A DNA stretch of 64,000 bases. Origin: Marinobacter bohaiensis (GTDB lineage Bacteria; Pseudomonadota; Gammaproteobacteria; Pseudomonadales; Oleiphilaceae). This document shows, one piece after another, positions 18,483 through 28,767 of this stretch. The notes under the pieces are model-generated. The model worked only from the letters and a program-made list of their open reading frames with translations, was not told where the DNA came from and searched no databases. Numbering within the stretch: position 1 is the stretch's first letter; the number at the start of each line of letters is the position of its first letter. The stretch spans positions 62,001 through 126,000 of the forward strand of contig NZ_QGEH01000005.1 of assembly GCF_003258515.1 (NCBI RefSeq), in the 5' to 3' direction. The position numbers and the translations under genes are program-made.

Positions 18483-20531
18483 ATGCCGACCCAACGATTC
18501 CGGGCCCCGCTGCTGCTGGCTCTCTCCGCCAGCCCGCTGCTGGGCGCCGCGCAAACCACCGAACTGAACAGCATCACCGTGACCTCCGGCCGCCTGGAGC
18601 GGGAACTCTACGACACGCCCGCTGCCACCTCGGTGGTCGACGAGGACGCCATCGCCCAGGGCCAACAGCGGCTCAAGCTGGACGAATCCCTGGGCCAGGT
18701 GCCCGGCGTATTCATGCAGAACCGGGAGAACTACGCCCAAGGGGAGCGGGTATCGATCCGCGGTTTCGGCGCCCGGGCGGCGTTCGGGGTCCGCGGCGTG
18801 ACGGTGCTGGTGGACGGCATCCCCTACACCCTGCCCGACGGCCAGGCGCAACTCGATGCCATCGACCTGAACACCGCCGAAAGCATCGAGGTGATCCGCG
18901 GTCCGGCGTCGGTGCTCTACGGTAACGCCGCCGGCGGTGTGCTCAGCGTCACCACGCCCGACGGTCGCCGCCAGCCGGATCACACCACCCTGCGACTGGA
19001 AGGCGGCAGCGACGGCTATGGCCAGTTTGCCGCCGGCAACAGCGGCGAAAATGGCCCCTGGTCGCACAACCTCAGCGTCTCGGCCCTGAATACCGACGGC
19101 TACCGTGATCACAGCCACGTGGAGAAGTACCTGCTCAACGGTAAGCTGCGACGCGATCTGGGCGATGACCGGGCGCTCACTGCCGTATTCAATCTGCTCG
19201 ACAACCCGCGCTCGGAGGATCCAGGCGCCCTGACCGCCGAACAGGTCGAGGAAGATCGCGAGCAGGCCGGCCGTTTCACCGAGGAGTACGACACCGGCCA
19301 GAGCGTCGACCAACAGGTGCTGGGGCTGCAATACCAGGACCTTTCCGCCGGCCCGGGCGAATGGTACGTCAAGACGTTCTACCTGCGCCGTAACTTCAAT
19401 CAGCAGCTGCCCTACCCCGGCGACAGCCTGATCCATTACGACCGCGACTACTTCGGCGCCAGCACCGAGTACCGCCAGTCGTTGGCGCTGGGCGGACGGC
19501 CGCTGCGCTATGTCGCCGGCGTGGAAGCGCGCCGCCAGCGCGACGATCGCGGCCGCCGCGAGGTCTCCTTCGCCGGCGACATCGGCGGGCTCACCGCCGA
19601 CGAGGTGCAGACCGCCACCGCCGTCGGCGCCTTCGCCCAGACCGACCTGGACCTGACTGACAAGCTGACCCTGTCCCTGGGCGGCCGTTTCGACCGCGTC
19701 GAGCTGGCCGTGGACGACCACTTCCCCAGCGACGGCAACCAGAGTGGTGAACAGACCTTCCGCGAGTGGAGCGGCTCGGCCGGGCTGAGCTACCGCTACC
19801 GGCCGTTCCACCAGGTGTACGCCAACGTCAGCACGGCTTTCGAGACGCCCACCTTCTCGGAATTCGCCAACCCCAGCGGCGTGGGCGGCTTCAATCCCGA
19901 CATCGAGCCGCAGCAGTCGCTCAACCGCGAACTGGGCCTGCGCGGCGATCTCGGCTACGGCGTGGATTACGACGTCACCCTGTTCTGGGTGGACGTGCGC
20001 GACGAACTGATCCCCTACGAGCTGCCCGGCGACAACGACCGCACCTTCTACCGCAACGCCGGCGATACCAGCCGCAAGGGCGTCGAGCTGGCTCTGGGCT
20101 GGCGCTTCGCGCCCCAATGGCGAGTGGAGTCGGCACTGACGCTGGCGCGCTACCGCTTCGACGACTACACCGCCAACGGCAACGACTACGACGACAACCG
20201 CATCCCCGGTCTGCCGGAGCGGACCTGGAACACCGAGCTGCACTGGAACGGCGCCGGCGAGCGTTTTGCCGCCCTCGAGACCCGCTACGTGGGCGATATG
20301 AAAGCCGACGACGCCAACACCGTGGAGGTCGATGACTACTGGTTGCTGGGTCTGCGTGGCGGGGATGGCTGGTACGTCGGGCGCGACACCTTACTCAAGG
20401 CGTACGCCGGCATCCGCAACCTGCTGGACGAGGACTACTTCGCCAACGTACGCATCAACGCCAGCAACGACCGTTATTTCGAGCCGGCGTCTGGGCGCAC
20501 CTGGTACGCCGGGATTGAACTGACGTTCTAG
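18483..20531 (+). CDS. TonB-dependent outer membrane receptor
   Basis: Outer-membrane receptor of 682 aa with a signal peptide, a plug domain (about 30-150: VPGVFMQNRENYAQGERVSI, GVTVLVDGIPYT, SIEVIRGPASVLYGNAAGG) and a 22-strand type barrel ending with aromatic Phe (WYAGIELTF). It resembles ferric-siderophore and unclassified TonB receptors; no Fur box was recognised upstream. It sits behind the GH114-like lipoprotein gene in the same direction, raising the option that the cargo is a carbohydrate product. A TonB box near the N-terminus may be ELNSITVTS. Confidence 0.88.
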   Translation: MPTQRFRAPLLLALSASPLLGAAQTTELNSITVTSGRLERELYDTPAATSVVDEDAIAQGQQRLKLDESLGQVPGVFMQNRENYAQGERVSIRGFGARAAFGVRGVTVLVDGIPYTLPDGQAQLDAIDLNTAESIEVIRGPASVLYGNAAGGVLSVTTPDGRRQPDHTTLRLEGGSDGYGQFAAGNSGENGPWSHNLSVSALNTDGYRDHSHVEKYLLNGKLRRDLGDDRALTAVFNLLDNPRSEDPGALTAEQVEEDREQAGRFTEEYDTGQSVDQQVLGLQYQDLSAGPGEWYVKTFYLRRNFNQQLPYPGDSLIHYDRDYFGASTEYRQSLALGGRPLRYVAGVEARRQRDDRGRREVSFAGDIGGLTADEVQTATAVGAFAQTDLDLTDKLTLSLGGRFDRVELAVDDHFPSDGNQSGEQTFREWSGSAGLSYRYRPFHQVYANVSTAFETPTFSEFANPSGVGGFNPDIEPQQSLNRELGLRGDLGYGVDYDVTLFWVDVRDELIPYELPGDNDRTFYRNAGDTSRKGVELALGWRFAPQWRVESALTLARYRFDDYTANGNDYDDNRIPGLPERTWNTELHWNGAGERFAALETRYVGDMKADDANTVEVDDYWLLGLRGGDGWYVGRDTLLKAYAGIRNLLDEDYFANVRINASNDRYFEPASGRTWYAGIELTF

Positions 20532-20541
20532 TAGTGTCCCG

Positions 20542-20754
20542 TTAGCCCCACCAGGCCTCCATCCGCGCCTCCAGTTGCCGGAACCGGCGCGTGTAGTGGA
20601 TCACCCAGCCACCGATCCAGCCGCCCAGCACGATGTCGAAGAAACCGGTCAGAGCGAGATTGTCGGGGGAGGCGGCCGCAGGTTTTGCCAGAGACCAGCC
20701 CGGAGCGGACCAGCCGCTCGCCCTGCCGTCGTCGGTGCCCGGGGAATACCCCAT
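20542..20754 (-). CDS. Possible small one-helix membrane protein
   Basis: Open frame of 70 aa ending with a plausible membrane segment and a basic-aromatic tail (LALTGFFDIVLGGWIGGWVIHYTRRFRQLEARMEAWWG in two parts: helix, then RRFRQLEARMEAWWG). Its start lies under the promoter of the TRAP receptor gene on the opposite strand and no good RBS is visible. Could be a real small gene or chance; the family is unknown to me. Confidence 0.3.
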   Translation of the reverse strand: MGYSPGTDDGRASGWSAPGWSLAKPAAASPDNLALTGFFDIVLGGWIGGWVIHYTRRFRQLEARMEAWWG

Positions 20755-20781
20755 GGCATCGACGGATTTGTCGACGCGCCC

Positions 20782-20810
20782 TTCACGGAGCACTGATCGA
20801 TTTGTATACT
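20782..20810 (+). promoter_or_regulatory. Sigma-70 promoter of first TRAP receptor gene
   Basis: TTCACG (20782-20787) and TATACT (20805-20810) with a 17-bp spacer and TG just before the -10. The same hexamers and spacing recur before the paralogous gene at 22196-22224, which supports the call. The region 20532-20887 otherwise holds only the weak reverse-strand frame and the operator below. Confidence 0.75.
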
Positions 20811-20831
20811 GAAGTCGCTTTGCGAACACAA

Positions 20832-20846
20832 GTTCGTTATTCGAAC
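20832..20846. promoter_or_regulatory. PcaR/IclR-type operator upstream of TRAP receptor 1
   Basis: Palindrome GTTCG-TTATT-CGAAC, preceded by a third half-site GCGAAC at 20822. IclR regulators of the PcaR/PcaU/PobR group use a palindrome plus an extra half-site, and the P. putida PcaR box GTTCGATAATCGCAC is very similar. It lies 21 bp downstream of the -10. Confidence 0.7.
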
Positions 20847-20887
20847 ACGGCAAGCCGTTCAACAACACAACAAGGCCGGAGCCACCC

Positions 20888-21919
20888 ATGAACAAGAAAC
20901 TCAAGCAATACGTACCCTACGCCCTCGCCCTGTCGCTGGCCGGGACCGCGCTAAGCGCCCAGGCGGCCACCACCCTGCGCGTCGCCCATTTCTTCCCGGC
21001 CGCGTCGGACGTCAACCAGAACCTCTTCAAGGCCTGGGCCAATGCCGTCGAGGAAGATTCCAACGGCCAGCTGCGCGTGCAGATGTTCCCATCAGGCACC
21101 CTGGCCAAGGCCGACGCCATCTATGAAGCGGCGGCCAACGGCATCGCCGATGTCGGCATCACTGTCCAGGGCTACACCGCCGGACGCTTCCCGCTGACCC
21201 AGATCGTCGAGCTGCCGGGCATCGCCCCCACCGCCAGCGCCGGCGCCTGCGTGCTGCAGACCCTCTACGACGAAGGCCACCTGGACGACGAATACGCCGA
21301 TACCCATCCGCTGTTCATGTTCACCACCGGCCCTGGCTTCGTACACACCAAGGACACCCTGGTGGAAACGCCGGAAGACCTGGCCGGCCTGCGCATCCGC
21401 CGGCCCACGTCCCTGGTGGGCGACATGCTGACCGATATGGGAGCCACCCCGGTAGGCATGCCGGCGCCGGACATCTATACCTCCATGCAGCGCGGCGTGA
21501 TCGACGGTGTCAGCCTGCCCTGGGAAGGTATCAAAACCTTCCGCCTCAATGAGCTGGCCACCCAGCACACCCAGGTTCCGTTCTATTCCCTGGGGCTGAT
21601 CGCCACCATGAACCAGCGCACCTACGACCGCCTGAGCCCGGAGGAAAAAGCCGCCATCGACGCCAATTCCGGCATGAAGTGGGCGGAGAATGCCGGCGAG
21701 GTGTTCAATGAACTGGACCGCCAGGGCAAGGAAGAAGCGGTCGAAGCCGGCCACACCATCCTGGAAATCGAGGAACCGCTGGAGAACCCGGACTGGCAGG
21801 GCCCGCTCACGGCGGGCATCGAGAGTTACCTGGGCAAGCTGGAAGAGCGCGGCCTGCCGGCCCGCGAGGTCTATCAGGCGGCCCAGGCCGCCAGCAACGC
21901 CTGCACCAGCGGTCAATAA
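20888..21919 (+). CDS. dctP: TRAP transporter substrate-binding protein (DctP), aromatic island, copy 1
   Basis: Periplasmic solute receptor of 343 aa with a Sec signal peptide ending SAQAA. Family landmarks are TLRVAHFFPAASDVNQ at the mature N-terminus, EDLAGLRIRRPTSLVGDML with the carboxylate-binding arginine region, and MPAPDIYTSMQRGVIDGVSLPWEG. A close paralogue follows at 22317, and both share promoter, operator and leader. The location beside pobR/pobA and the PcaR-type operator suggest an aromatic acid such as 4-hydroxybenzoate as ligand; this is an inference. Confidence 0.9.
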   Translation: MNKKLKQYVPYALALSLAGTALSAQAATTLRVAHFFPAASDVNQNLFKAWANAVEEDSNGQLRVQMFPSGTLAKADAIYEAAANGIADVGITVQGYTAGRFPLTQIVELPGIAPTASAGACVLQTLYDEGHLDDEYADTHPLFMFTTGPGFVHTKDTLVETPEDLAGLRIRRPTSLVGDMLTDMGATPVGMPAPDIYTSMQRGVIDGVSLPWEGIKTFRLNELATQHTQVPFYSLGLIATMNQRTYDRLSPEEKAAIDANSGMKWAENAGEVFNELDRQGKEEAVEAGHTILEIEEPLENPDWQGPLTAGIESYLGKLEERGLPAREVYQAAQAASNACTSGQ

Positions 21920-21930
21920 CGCACCGCTTT

Positions 21931-21958
21931 GGAAAGGGGGCGTCCCGCGCCCCCTTCC
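21931..21958 (+). terminator. Hairpin between the two TRAP receptor genes
   Basis: Stem GGAA(A)GGGGGCG / CGCCCCCTTCC with one bulged A, 12 bp after the first receptor stop. It would separate the first receptor transcript from the second, which has its own promoter. The rest of the 397-bp gap to 22316 has no gene except the duplicated promoter region. Confidence 0.5.
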
Positions 21959-22195
21959 GTCACCGCGTTGCGCCTCCGTGCCGGAGGCCGCGGCGCGCCC
22001 TTGTATTCACCTGCCGCCTCTCCTTTATTGAAGGATACCCGACGAGCGTCCGGCGCCGGACGGCTATGACATGTACGTGCCAGCGGCCCGGCCATGGCAC
22101 CGCCCGACAAGGCCGCCGTGGATTTCGAATGGATAATAAGGAAGCATACGATTAGGCGACGTGCGATCCGGGTCGACAGTTTTGTCAATGCGCTC

Positions 22196-22224
22196 TTCAC
22201 GAAACACTGAACGATTTGTATACT
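22196..22224 (+). promoter_or_regulatory. Sigma-70 promoter of second TRAP receptor gene
   Basis: TTCACG (22196-22201), 17-bp spacer, TATACT (22219-22224), matching the promoter of the first receptor gene almost base for base, including the ACTGA-CGATTTG spacer part. Confidence 0.75.
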
Positions 22225-22246
22225 CGAACTCGGCTTGCGAACATAA

Positions 22247-22261
22247 GTTCGTTATTCGAAC
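22247..22261. promoter_or_regulatory. PcaR/IclR-type operator upstream of TRAP receptor 2
   Basis: Identical GTTCG-TTATT-CGAAC palindrome, again with a GCGAAC half-site 10 bp to the left (22237), as upstream of the first receptor gene. Confidence 0.7.
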
Positions 22262-22316
22262 AAAGACAGACCAAACTATAAGAGCAATCTACAAGACCAA
22301 AAGGCCGGAGCCACTC

Positions 22317-23345
22317 ATGCATAACAAACTCAAGAAGTACCTACCGTTTGCCCTCGCCCTGTCCGTAGCAGGCGTATCGGCGACCGCCCAGGCGGCCTCC
22401 ACGCTGAGGATGTCCCATTTCTGGCCCGCCGCATCGGGCATCAACCAGGACATCTTCGAGCAATGGATCGACGCCGTGGAAGCCGACTCCAACGGTGAGC
22501 TGCGGGTCCAGAACTTCCCGTCCGGCACCCTGACCAAGGCCGACGATGCCTACGAGGGCGCAGTCAACGGCATCTCCGACATCGCCATCACCGCCCAGGG
22601 CTACACCGCGGGCCGTTTCCCGCTGTCCCAGATTGTGGAACTGCCGGGCGTGGCCAGCACCGCCAGCCAGGGTGCCTGTGTGCTGCAGACCCTGTACGAC
22701 GACGGCCAGATCGCCAGCGAATACGAAGACACCCACGTGCTCTTTATGTTCACCACCGGTCCGGGCTACATCCATACCCGTGACACGCTGGTCGAGAAGC
22801 CTTCCGACCTGGACGGCCTGCGCATCCGCCGCCCCACCGCCGTGGCCGGGGACATCCTGGAGAACATGGGCGCCAGCCCGGTGGGCATGCCCGCGCCGGA
22901 CATCTACACCTCCATGCAGCGTGGCGTCATCGACGGCCTGAGCTTTCCCTGGGAAGGCATGAAAGTGTTCCGCCTCAACGAGCTGGCCGAATACCACACC
23001 GAAGTGCCCTTCTACTCGCTGATCTTCGTGGCCACCATGAACCAGCGCAGCTACGACCGCCTGAGCCCGGAACAGAAGGCCGCCATCGACGCCAACTCCG
23101 GCATGAAGTGGGCGGGCAAGGCCGGCGCCGTGTTCAACGGTCTGGACAAGGCCGGCAAGCAGGCCGCGAAAGACGCCGGCCACACCATCAAGGTGGTGGA
23201 GAACCCGCTGGACGACCCGCAGTGGCAGGCTCCGCTGAAGAAAGGAATCGAAGACTACCTCTCAGGACTCGAGGAGCGCGGACTGACCCAGGCCCACGAC
23301 GTTTACCAGGCCGCGCTGGCAGCACGCCAGAGCTGCGCCGACTGA
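22317..23345 (+). CDS. dctP: TRAP transporter substrate-binding protein (DctP), aromatic island, copy 2
   Basis: Second periplasmic receptor, 342 aa, clearly paralogous to the first (shared RFPLSQIVELPG, LRIRRPTAVAGDIL, MPAPDIYTSMQRGVIDGLSF, PEQKAAIDANSGMKWA). Signal peptide ends ATAQAA. The start at 22317 is fixed by the GGCCGGAGCCACTC leader shared with copy 1; a longer in-frame extension runs through the promoter and is rejected. DctQ and DctM follow directly. Two receptors feeding one membrane pair would widen substrate range or tune affinity. Confidence 0.9.
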   Translation: MHNKLKKYLPFALALSVAGVSATAQAASTLRMSHFWPAASGINQDIFEQWIDAVEADSNGELRVQNFPSGTLTKADDAYEGAVNGISDIAITAQGYTAGRFPLSQIVELPGVASTASQGACVLQTLYDDGQIASEYEDTHVLFMFTTGPGYIHTRDTLVEKPSDLDGLRIRRPTAVAGDILENMGASPVGMPAPDIYTSMQRGVIDGLSFPWEGMKVFRLNELAEYHTEVPFYSLIFVATMNQRSYDRLSPEQKAAIDANSGMKWAGKAGAVFNGLDKAGKQAAKDAGHTIKVVENPLDDPQWQAPLKKGIEDYLSGLEERGLTQAHDVYQAALAARQSCAD

Positions 23346-23361
23346 TATTCCGGAGATAGTC

Positions 23362-23889
23362 ATGCAACGACGGATTGAAAGCTTCAGCCGTCAGCTCGCG
23401 ACCCTGTGCTGGATCATCGCCGGCATCGCCCTGGTGGCCCTGCTCGGGGTCACCATCGCCGATGTGGCGACGCGCTACCTGTTCCGGCTCACCGACGGCG
23501 CCATCGCGCTGCGGGTGACCGGCAGCGTCGAGCTGGTCAGCTACCTGCTGTTGTGCTCCCTGTTGGCGTCCATGGCGGCCAACGTGGAAAAAAGCCAGGT
23601 GGTGGTCGAAGCCCTGACCCATAACCTGTCGGAGGCCATCAAGTCGCGCCTGCACGGGATTTACCTGCTGGGTTTTGCGGCCCTGGGCCTGGTCATTTTC
23701 ATCGGCCTGCTCAACTCGGCCGAAGGCGCCGCCAAGCACGGCGAAGTGACCCAGGACCTGCGCCTGCCGATGAGCCCGATCTACTACGCCGCCGCCGCGA
23801 TGAGCTTCCTGCTGGGTCTGCGCGCGTTGATCGAGTCCATCCTCAGTGTCGTTTTCGGTACCCACGCGGAGGTGTCCCATGGCGAGTGA
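23362..23889 (+). CDS. dctQ: TRAP transporter small permease (DctQ), aromatic island
   Basis: DctQ subunit of 175 aa with four hydrophobic helices; the first contains the typical TIADVATRYLFR and the second SVELVSYLLLCSLLASMA. CGGAGAT RBS. It follows receptor copy 2 after 16 bp, and its 3' end overlaps the dctM start by 11 bp, so the pair is translationally coupled. Function as in TRAP systems: sodium-coupled uptake with DctM. Confidence 0.9.
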   Translation: MQRRIESFSRQLATLCWIIAGIALVALLGVTIADVATRYLFRLTDGAIALRVTGSVELVSYLLLCSLLASMAANVEKSQVVVEALTHNLSEAIKSRLHGIYLLGFAALGLVIFIGLLNSAEGAAKHGEVTQDLRLPMSPIYYAAAAMSFLLGLRALIESILSVVFGTHAEVSHGE

Positions 23890-25168
23890 AATGATTGGCG
23901 CCATCGGCCTCGGCGCCCTGCTCGTACTGATGGTGTTACGGGTCCCCGTTGCACTGACCATGCTGATTGTCGGCTTCGTCGGCTTCGCCCAGGTGATCAC
24001 CTGGGACGCGGCGATCGCCCAGCTCAAGACGGTACCGGTGGAAGTACTGTCCAACTACAGCTTCAGCGCCATTCCCATGTTCATCCTGATGGGCGTGCTG
24101 GCGGCGCATTCCGGCATGGCCGGCAAGCTGTTCCATTCCACGCGCACCATCTGCGGCGGCTGGAAAGGCGGTCTGGCGATCGCGGCCGTGGGGTCGTGCG
24201 GGATCTTCTCCGCCATCTCCGGTTCCTCCCTGGCCACGGCCAGCACCATGACCCGCGTTGCCTTGCCGGAAATGGAGCGCTACGGCTATAACCGTGGCCT
24301 TGCCACCGGCGCCCTGGCGGCGGGCGGCACCCTGGGTATCATGATCCCGCCCAGCATCGCGCTGCTGATCTACGCCATCCTGACCGAGCAGTCCGTGGGC
24401 GACATGTTCATGGCCGGCCTGGTACCGGGCCTGATGGGGCTGGTGCTGTATGCGGTGACCATCAGCGTGGTGATGCGCCTCAAGCCATCCCTGGCGGTGG
24501 CCGGCGAGCGCACCAGCTGGACCGAGAAGCTGCTGTCCCTGTCCGGGCTGGCGCCGTTCTTCGCGGTGTTCCTGCTGATCATCCTGGGCATCTACTACGG
24601 CCTGTTCACCCCCACCGAGGGGGCTAGCGTTGGCGCCTTCGCCACCCTGGTGTACGCGGTCATCAAGGGGCTGCGCACCCGCGAGCTGTGCCAGGCGGTC
24701 AAGGAAACCCTGGCGCTGTCCACCGTCGTGTTCTTCATGCTGGTGGGCGCGGAAATGCTGGGCTACTTCATTTCCGTCTCACGCATCTCCTTCTCGATCA
24801 GTGACCTGCTGTTCAACGCCGATCTGGCCCCGATGGTGGTCATCCTGTGCATCCTGGCCCTGTACCTGGTGCTGGGCATGTTCATGGACTCCATCGCCAT
24901 GCTGGTGATCACCGTGCCGGTGGTGTACCCGATCGTTCAGTCCCTGGGCATCGATCCGGTCTGGTTCGGCATCGTCACCGTGCTGACCATTGAGCTGGGG
25001 CTGATTACGCCACCGGTGGGCATGAACGTGTTCGTGATCAAGGCCATGGCGCCCCACGTCAAACTGGGGGAAATCTTCCGCGGCGTATCGCCGTTCATCG
25101 TCTCGGATTTCCTGCGCCTGGCCCTGCTGCTGATATTCCCGGCCCTGGTCACCGTCTTCCTGGTCTGA
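23879..25168 (+). CDS. dctM: TRAP transporter large permease (DctM), aromatic island
   Basis: DctM membrane subunit of 429 aa with about 12 helices and family motifs GGTLGIMIPPSIALLIYA, FTPTEGASVGAFATLVYA and LGMFMDSIAMLVITVPVVYP. The ATG inside the dctQ 3' end (23879) is chosen for its GGAGGTG RBS. A strong terminator follows, closing the operon before the convergent pobR-like gene. With the two receptors it forms a TRAP system predicted to import an aromatic acid. Confidence 0.92.
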   Translation: MASEMIGAIGLGALLVLMVLRVPVALTMLIVGFVGFAQVITWDAAIAQLKTVPVEVLSNYSFSAIPMFILMGVLAAHSGMAGKLFHSTRTICGGWKGGLAIAAVGSCGIFSAISGSSLATASTMTRVALPEMERYGYNRGLATGALAAGGTLGIMIPPSIALLIYAILTEQSVGDMFMAGLVPGLMGLVLYAVTISVVMRLKPSLAVAGERTSWTEKLLSLSGLAPFFAVFLLIILGIYYGLFTPTEGASVGAFATLVYAVIKGLRTRELCQAVKETLALSTVVFFMLVGAEMLGYFISVSRISFSISDLLFNADLAPMVVILCILALYLVLGMFMDSIAMLVITVPVVYPIVQSLGIDPVWFGIVTVLTIELGLITPPVGMNVFVIKAMAPHVKLGEIFRGVSPFIVSDFLRLALLLIFPALVTVFLV

Positions 25169-25195
25169 TCCGGAAGATACACCCTTCCCCGTTGC

Positions 25196-25224
25196 GCCCG
25201 GGACCTCTGGTTCCGGGCTTTTTT
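25196..25224 (+). terminator. Rho-independent terminator of the TRAP operon
   Basis: Stem GCCCGG / CCGGGC, extended by further pairs, followed by TTTTTT. It lies 28 bp after the dctM stop and just before the convergent AraC-family gene. Confidence 0.88.
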
Positions 25225-25244
25225 GTGTCCGACGGGCGACCGCC

Positions 25245-26174
25245 CTACCCTTCGTCGCCATGGCGCAACCGGAACGCCTTGGGCGTCATGCCGGTGAGGC
25301 GCTTGAAGAAGCGGGTGAAGTAGGCCGGTTCGGAGAAACCCAGCAGGTCGGACACCTGGCTGATGGTGAGGTTGGTGTAGGTGAGGTTGCGCTTGGCCTC
25401 CAGCAGCACCCGCTCGTGCAGCAGCTGCAGGGCGCTGGCGCCGGTCTCGCGACGGCACAGGGCGTTGAGGTGGGCGGCGGTGATGCCCAGGGATTCAGCG
25501 AACCACTCCACCCGCGGCTGGCTCAGGAAGTGGCTCTCGATCAGGGCCTGGAAGTCGCGCACATGCCCTTCCGAACGCTCCGAGCGACTGCCGGTTTGCG
25601 GTGCCGGTTCCGTGGCCTGGCCGCCGCGCTCCTTGCGCCGCATCAGCTGGGTCACCAGCGCCTGGATCAGCCCGTGCAGCGCCATCTCCCGGCCGGCGGC
25701 CGGATGCCGGTATTCTTCGGCGATTTCCTCCACCAGCCTCTGGATCCGTTCGGCCAGACCTTCCTCGTGCAGCGGGTAAAAGCCGGCACGGGTCAGCACC
25801 GGCGCCACGGGCCCAGGCCAGGCAGCGAGATGTTCCGCCAGCGGTCGCGCCAGGGTAATGATGTGACCGTCGGTGTCCCGGCTGAAACGGAAACCGTGGA
25901 TGGTCATGGCCGGAATGACGATGAACACCGGCCCCGCCACCTGATGTTCCAGCCCTTCCAATTCCAGCGTCAGCTGCCCCTCCCGGATATGCAGCACGTG
26001 CACCAGATCGGCGTGGCGGTGGGTGCGGATGTGCCAGTCGTGCAGCCGGCTGCGGGCGGCGATGGATTCGCAGTGCAGTAAATCCGGCGTCGGCCACTGT
26101 CGGGTTTCCCCGTACAGCTTGAACACCGGGATCTGCTCCATGTCCGCTGCCGGCCGGGCCGGTTTCGTCACCAT
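25245..26174 (-). CDS. pobR: AraC family activator, probable pobA regulator
   Basis: AraC/XylS-type protein of 309 aa: a cupin-like sensor (HRHADLVHVLHIREGQLTLELEG) and a C-terminal double HTH (FAESLGITAAHLNALCRRETG; ISQVSDLLGFSEPAYFTRFFKRLTG). It is divergent from pobA across 132 bp, the arrangement of pseudomonad AraC-type PobR, so 4-hydroxybenzoate is the likely inducer. The start at 26174 has GTGGAGGC in front. The same reading frame stays open far into pobA antisense, but that extension has no homology. Confidence 0.85.
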   Translation of the reverse strand: MVTKPARPAADMEQIPVFKLYGETRQWPTPDLLHCESIAARSRLHDWHIRTHRHADLVHVLHIREGQLTLELEGLEHQVAGPVFIVIPAMTIHGFRFSRDTDGHIITLARPLAEHLAAWPGPVAPVLTRAGFYPLHEEGLAERIQRLVEEIAEEYRHPAAGREMALHGLIQALVTQLMRRKERGGQATEPAPQTGSRSERSEGHVRDFQALIESHFLSQPRVEWFAESLGITAAHLNALCRRETGASALQLLHERVLLEAKRNLTYTNLTISQVSDLLGFSEPAYFTRFFKRLTGMTPKAFRLRHGDEG

Positions 26175-26210
26175 GCCGCCTCCACGTTCGCTCGTCATCG
26201 AATCCCGTAA

Positions 26211-27491
<1,281 letters not shown>

Positions 27492-27512
27492 TCCGTAACG
27501 CGGCGCACGGCA

Positions 27513-28742
27513 TCAGGCTGTGCGCCGCTCCCCATCAGACGCCGCCTGCCCCCCGGCTTCCGCTTTCCGCCGCGTGCCATAGGTTCGATGCAGGATCAGG
27601 TAGGCCGCACTGCCGATCACCACGCCCCAGAACGCCGAGGACAGACCGAACAGCGACATGTTCGACGCGGTGGCGATGAAGGTGATGGCCGCCGCCTCGC
27701 GGTGACTTTCCTCTCCCAGCGCCGACACCAGGTTGCCGGCGATCGCGCCGATCAGCGCCAGCCCCGCCAGCACGGTGACGAAGGCGTCCGGCAGGGATGT
27801 GAACAGACTCACGATGGAACCGGCGAACAGCCCGCCCACCAGATAGAACAGCCCGTTGGCGATGCCCGCCACGTAGCGTTTGTCCGGGTCCTGGTGCGCG
27901 TCCCTGCCGGTACACAGCGCCGCGGTGATCGCAGCAACCACCGTGGTGATGCCGCCAAACAGGGCGAACGGCAGGGACACCAGGCTGGTGACGCCAATGA
28001 TCGGCCGTGCTGGTGTGCGATAGCCGGCGCCGCGCAGGATCGCCATGCCGGGCAGGAACTGACCGGTGAGGCTGACCAGCACCAGCGGCAGCGCCAGGCT
28101 CAGGGTGGCGTGCAGGGTCCACTCCGGTGCGATCACCTGGGGCACCGCAATCGACCACTCAACCGCCGACAGGGAGGCACCTTCCAACGTGACGGCCAAC
28201 GCAACCCCCGTCACCAGTAGCAGGACCAGCGCGTAGCGCGGCGCCAGCCGCCGGAACACCAGGTAAGCCAGTACCATGCCCACCGCCAGGGCCGGCGTGG
28301 TTTCGATGGCCTGGAAGGCGCCCAGCCCGAACTGGAACAGGATGCCCGCCATCATGCCGGCGGCGATGCCTTTCGGAATACGGCGCACCAGCCCGTCGAA
28401 CAGACCGGTCACGCCGATCAGGAAGATGATCACGGCGGCGGTGATGTAGGCCCCCACCGCTTCGTTCAGGGACAGGGACGGAAACAGCGTCACCAGCAGC
28501 GCGGTGCCAGGCGCCGACCAGGCGGTCACCACCGGCACCTTGAGCCAGACGCTGAGCAGGATGCCGGACAACGCCGCGGCGATGGAAATGGCCCAGACCC
28601 AGGACGTCATCATGGCCGGTGAAATGCCGGCGCTGTCACCGGCCTGGAAAAAGATGGCCAGCGGCCCGGAATAGGATATCAATACCGCCAGGAAACCGGC
28701 GGTCACCGCTGAGATCGACCAGTCTCGAAACATCGGGTTCAC
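27513..28742 (-). CDS. benE: BenE family benzoate/H+ symporter
   Basis: Inner-membrane protein of 409 aa with about 12 hydrophobic segments, homologous to BenE of Acinetobacter and Pseudomonas (FLAVLISYSGPLAIFFQAG start, PVVTAWSAPGTALL, FALFGGITTVVAAITAALCTG). The start is taken as GTG at 28742 behind GAGGAGAGT; an ATG three codons in (28733) is an alternative. It is the last gene of the cat-ben array, after two stem-loops that may lower its expression. Confidence 0.92.
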   Translation of the reverse strand: MNPMFRDWSISAVTAGFLAVLISYSGPLAIFFQAGDSAGISPAMMTSWVWAISIAAALSGILLSVWLKVPVVTAWSAPGTALLVTLFPSLSLNEAVGAYITAAVIIFLIGVTGLFDGLVRRIPKGIAAGMMAGILFQFGLGAFQAIETTPALAVGMVLAYLVFRRLAPRYALVLLLVTGVALAVTLEGASLSAVEWSIAVPQVIAPEWTLHATLSLALPLVLVSLTGQFLPGMAILRGAGYRTPARPIIGVTSLVSLPFALFGGITTVVAAITAALCTGRDAHQDPDKRYVAGIANGLFYLVGGLFAGSIVSLFTSLPDAFVTVLAGLALIGAIAGNLVSALGEESHREAAAITFIATASNMSLFGLSSAFWGVVIGSAAYLILHRTYGTRRKAEAGGQAASDGERRTA

Positions 28743-28767
28743 TCTCCTCGGGTCAGAAACGAAAACG

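Noticed and set aside
22161-22316. Longer N-terminus for the second TRAP receptor
   Set aside because: It would translate through the promoter and operator and place a basic segment before the signal peptide.
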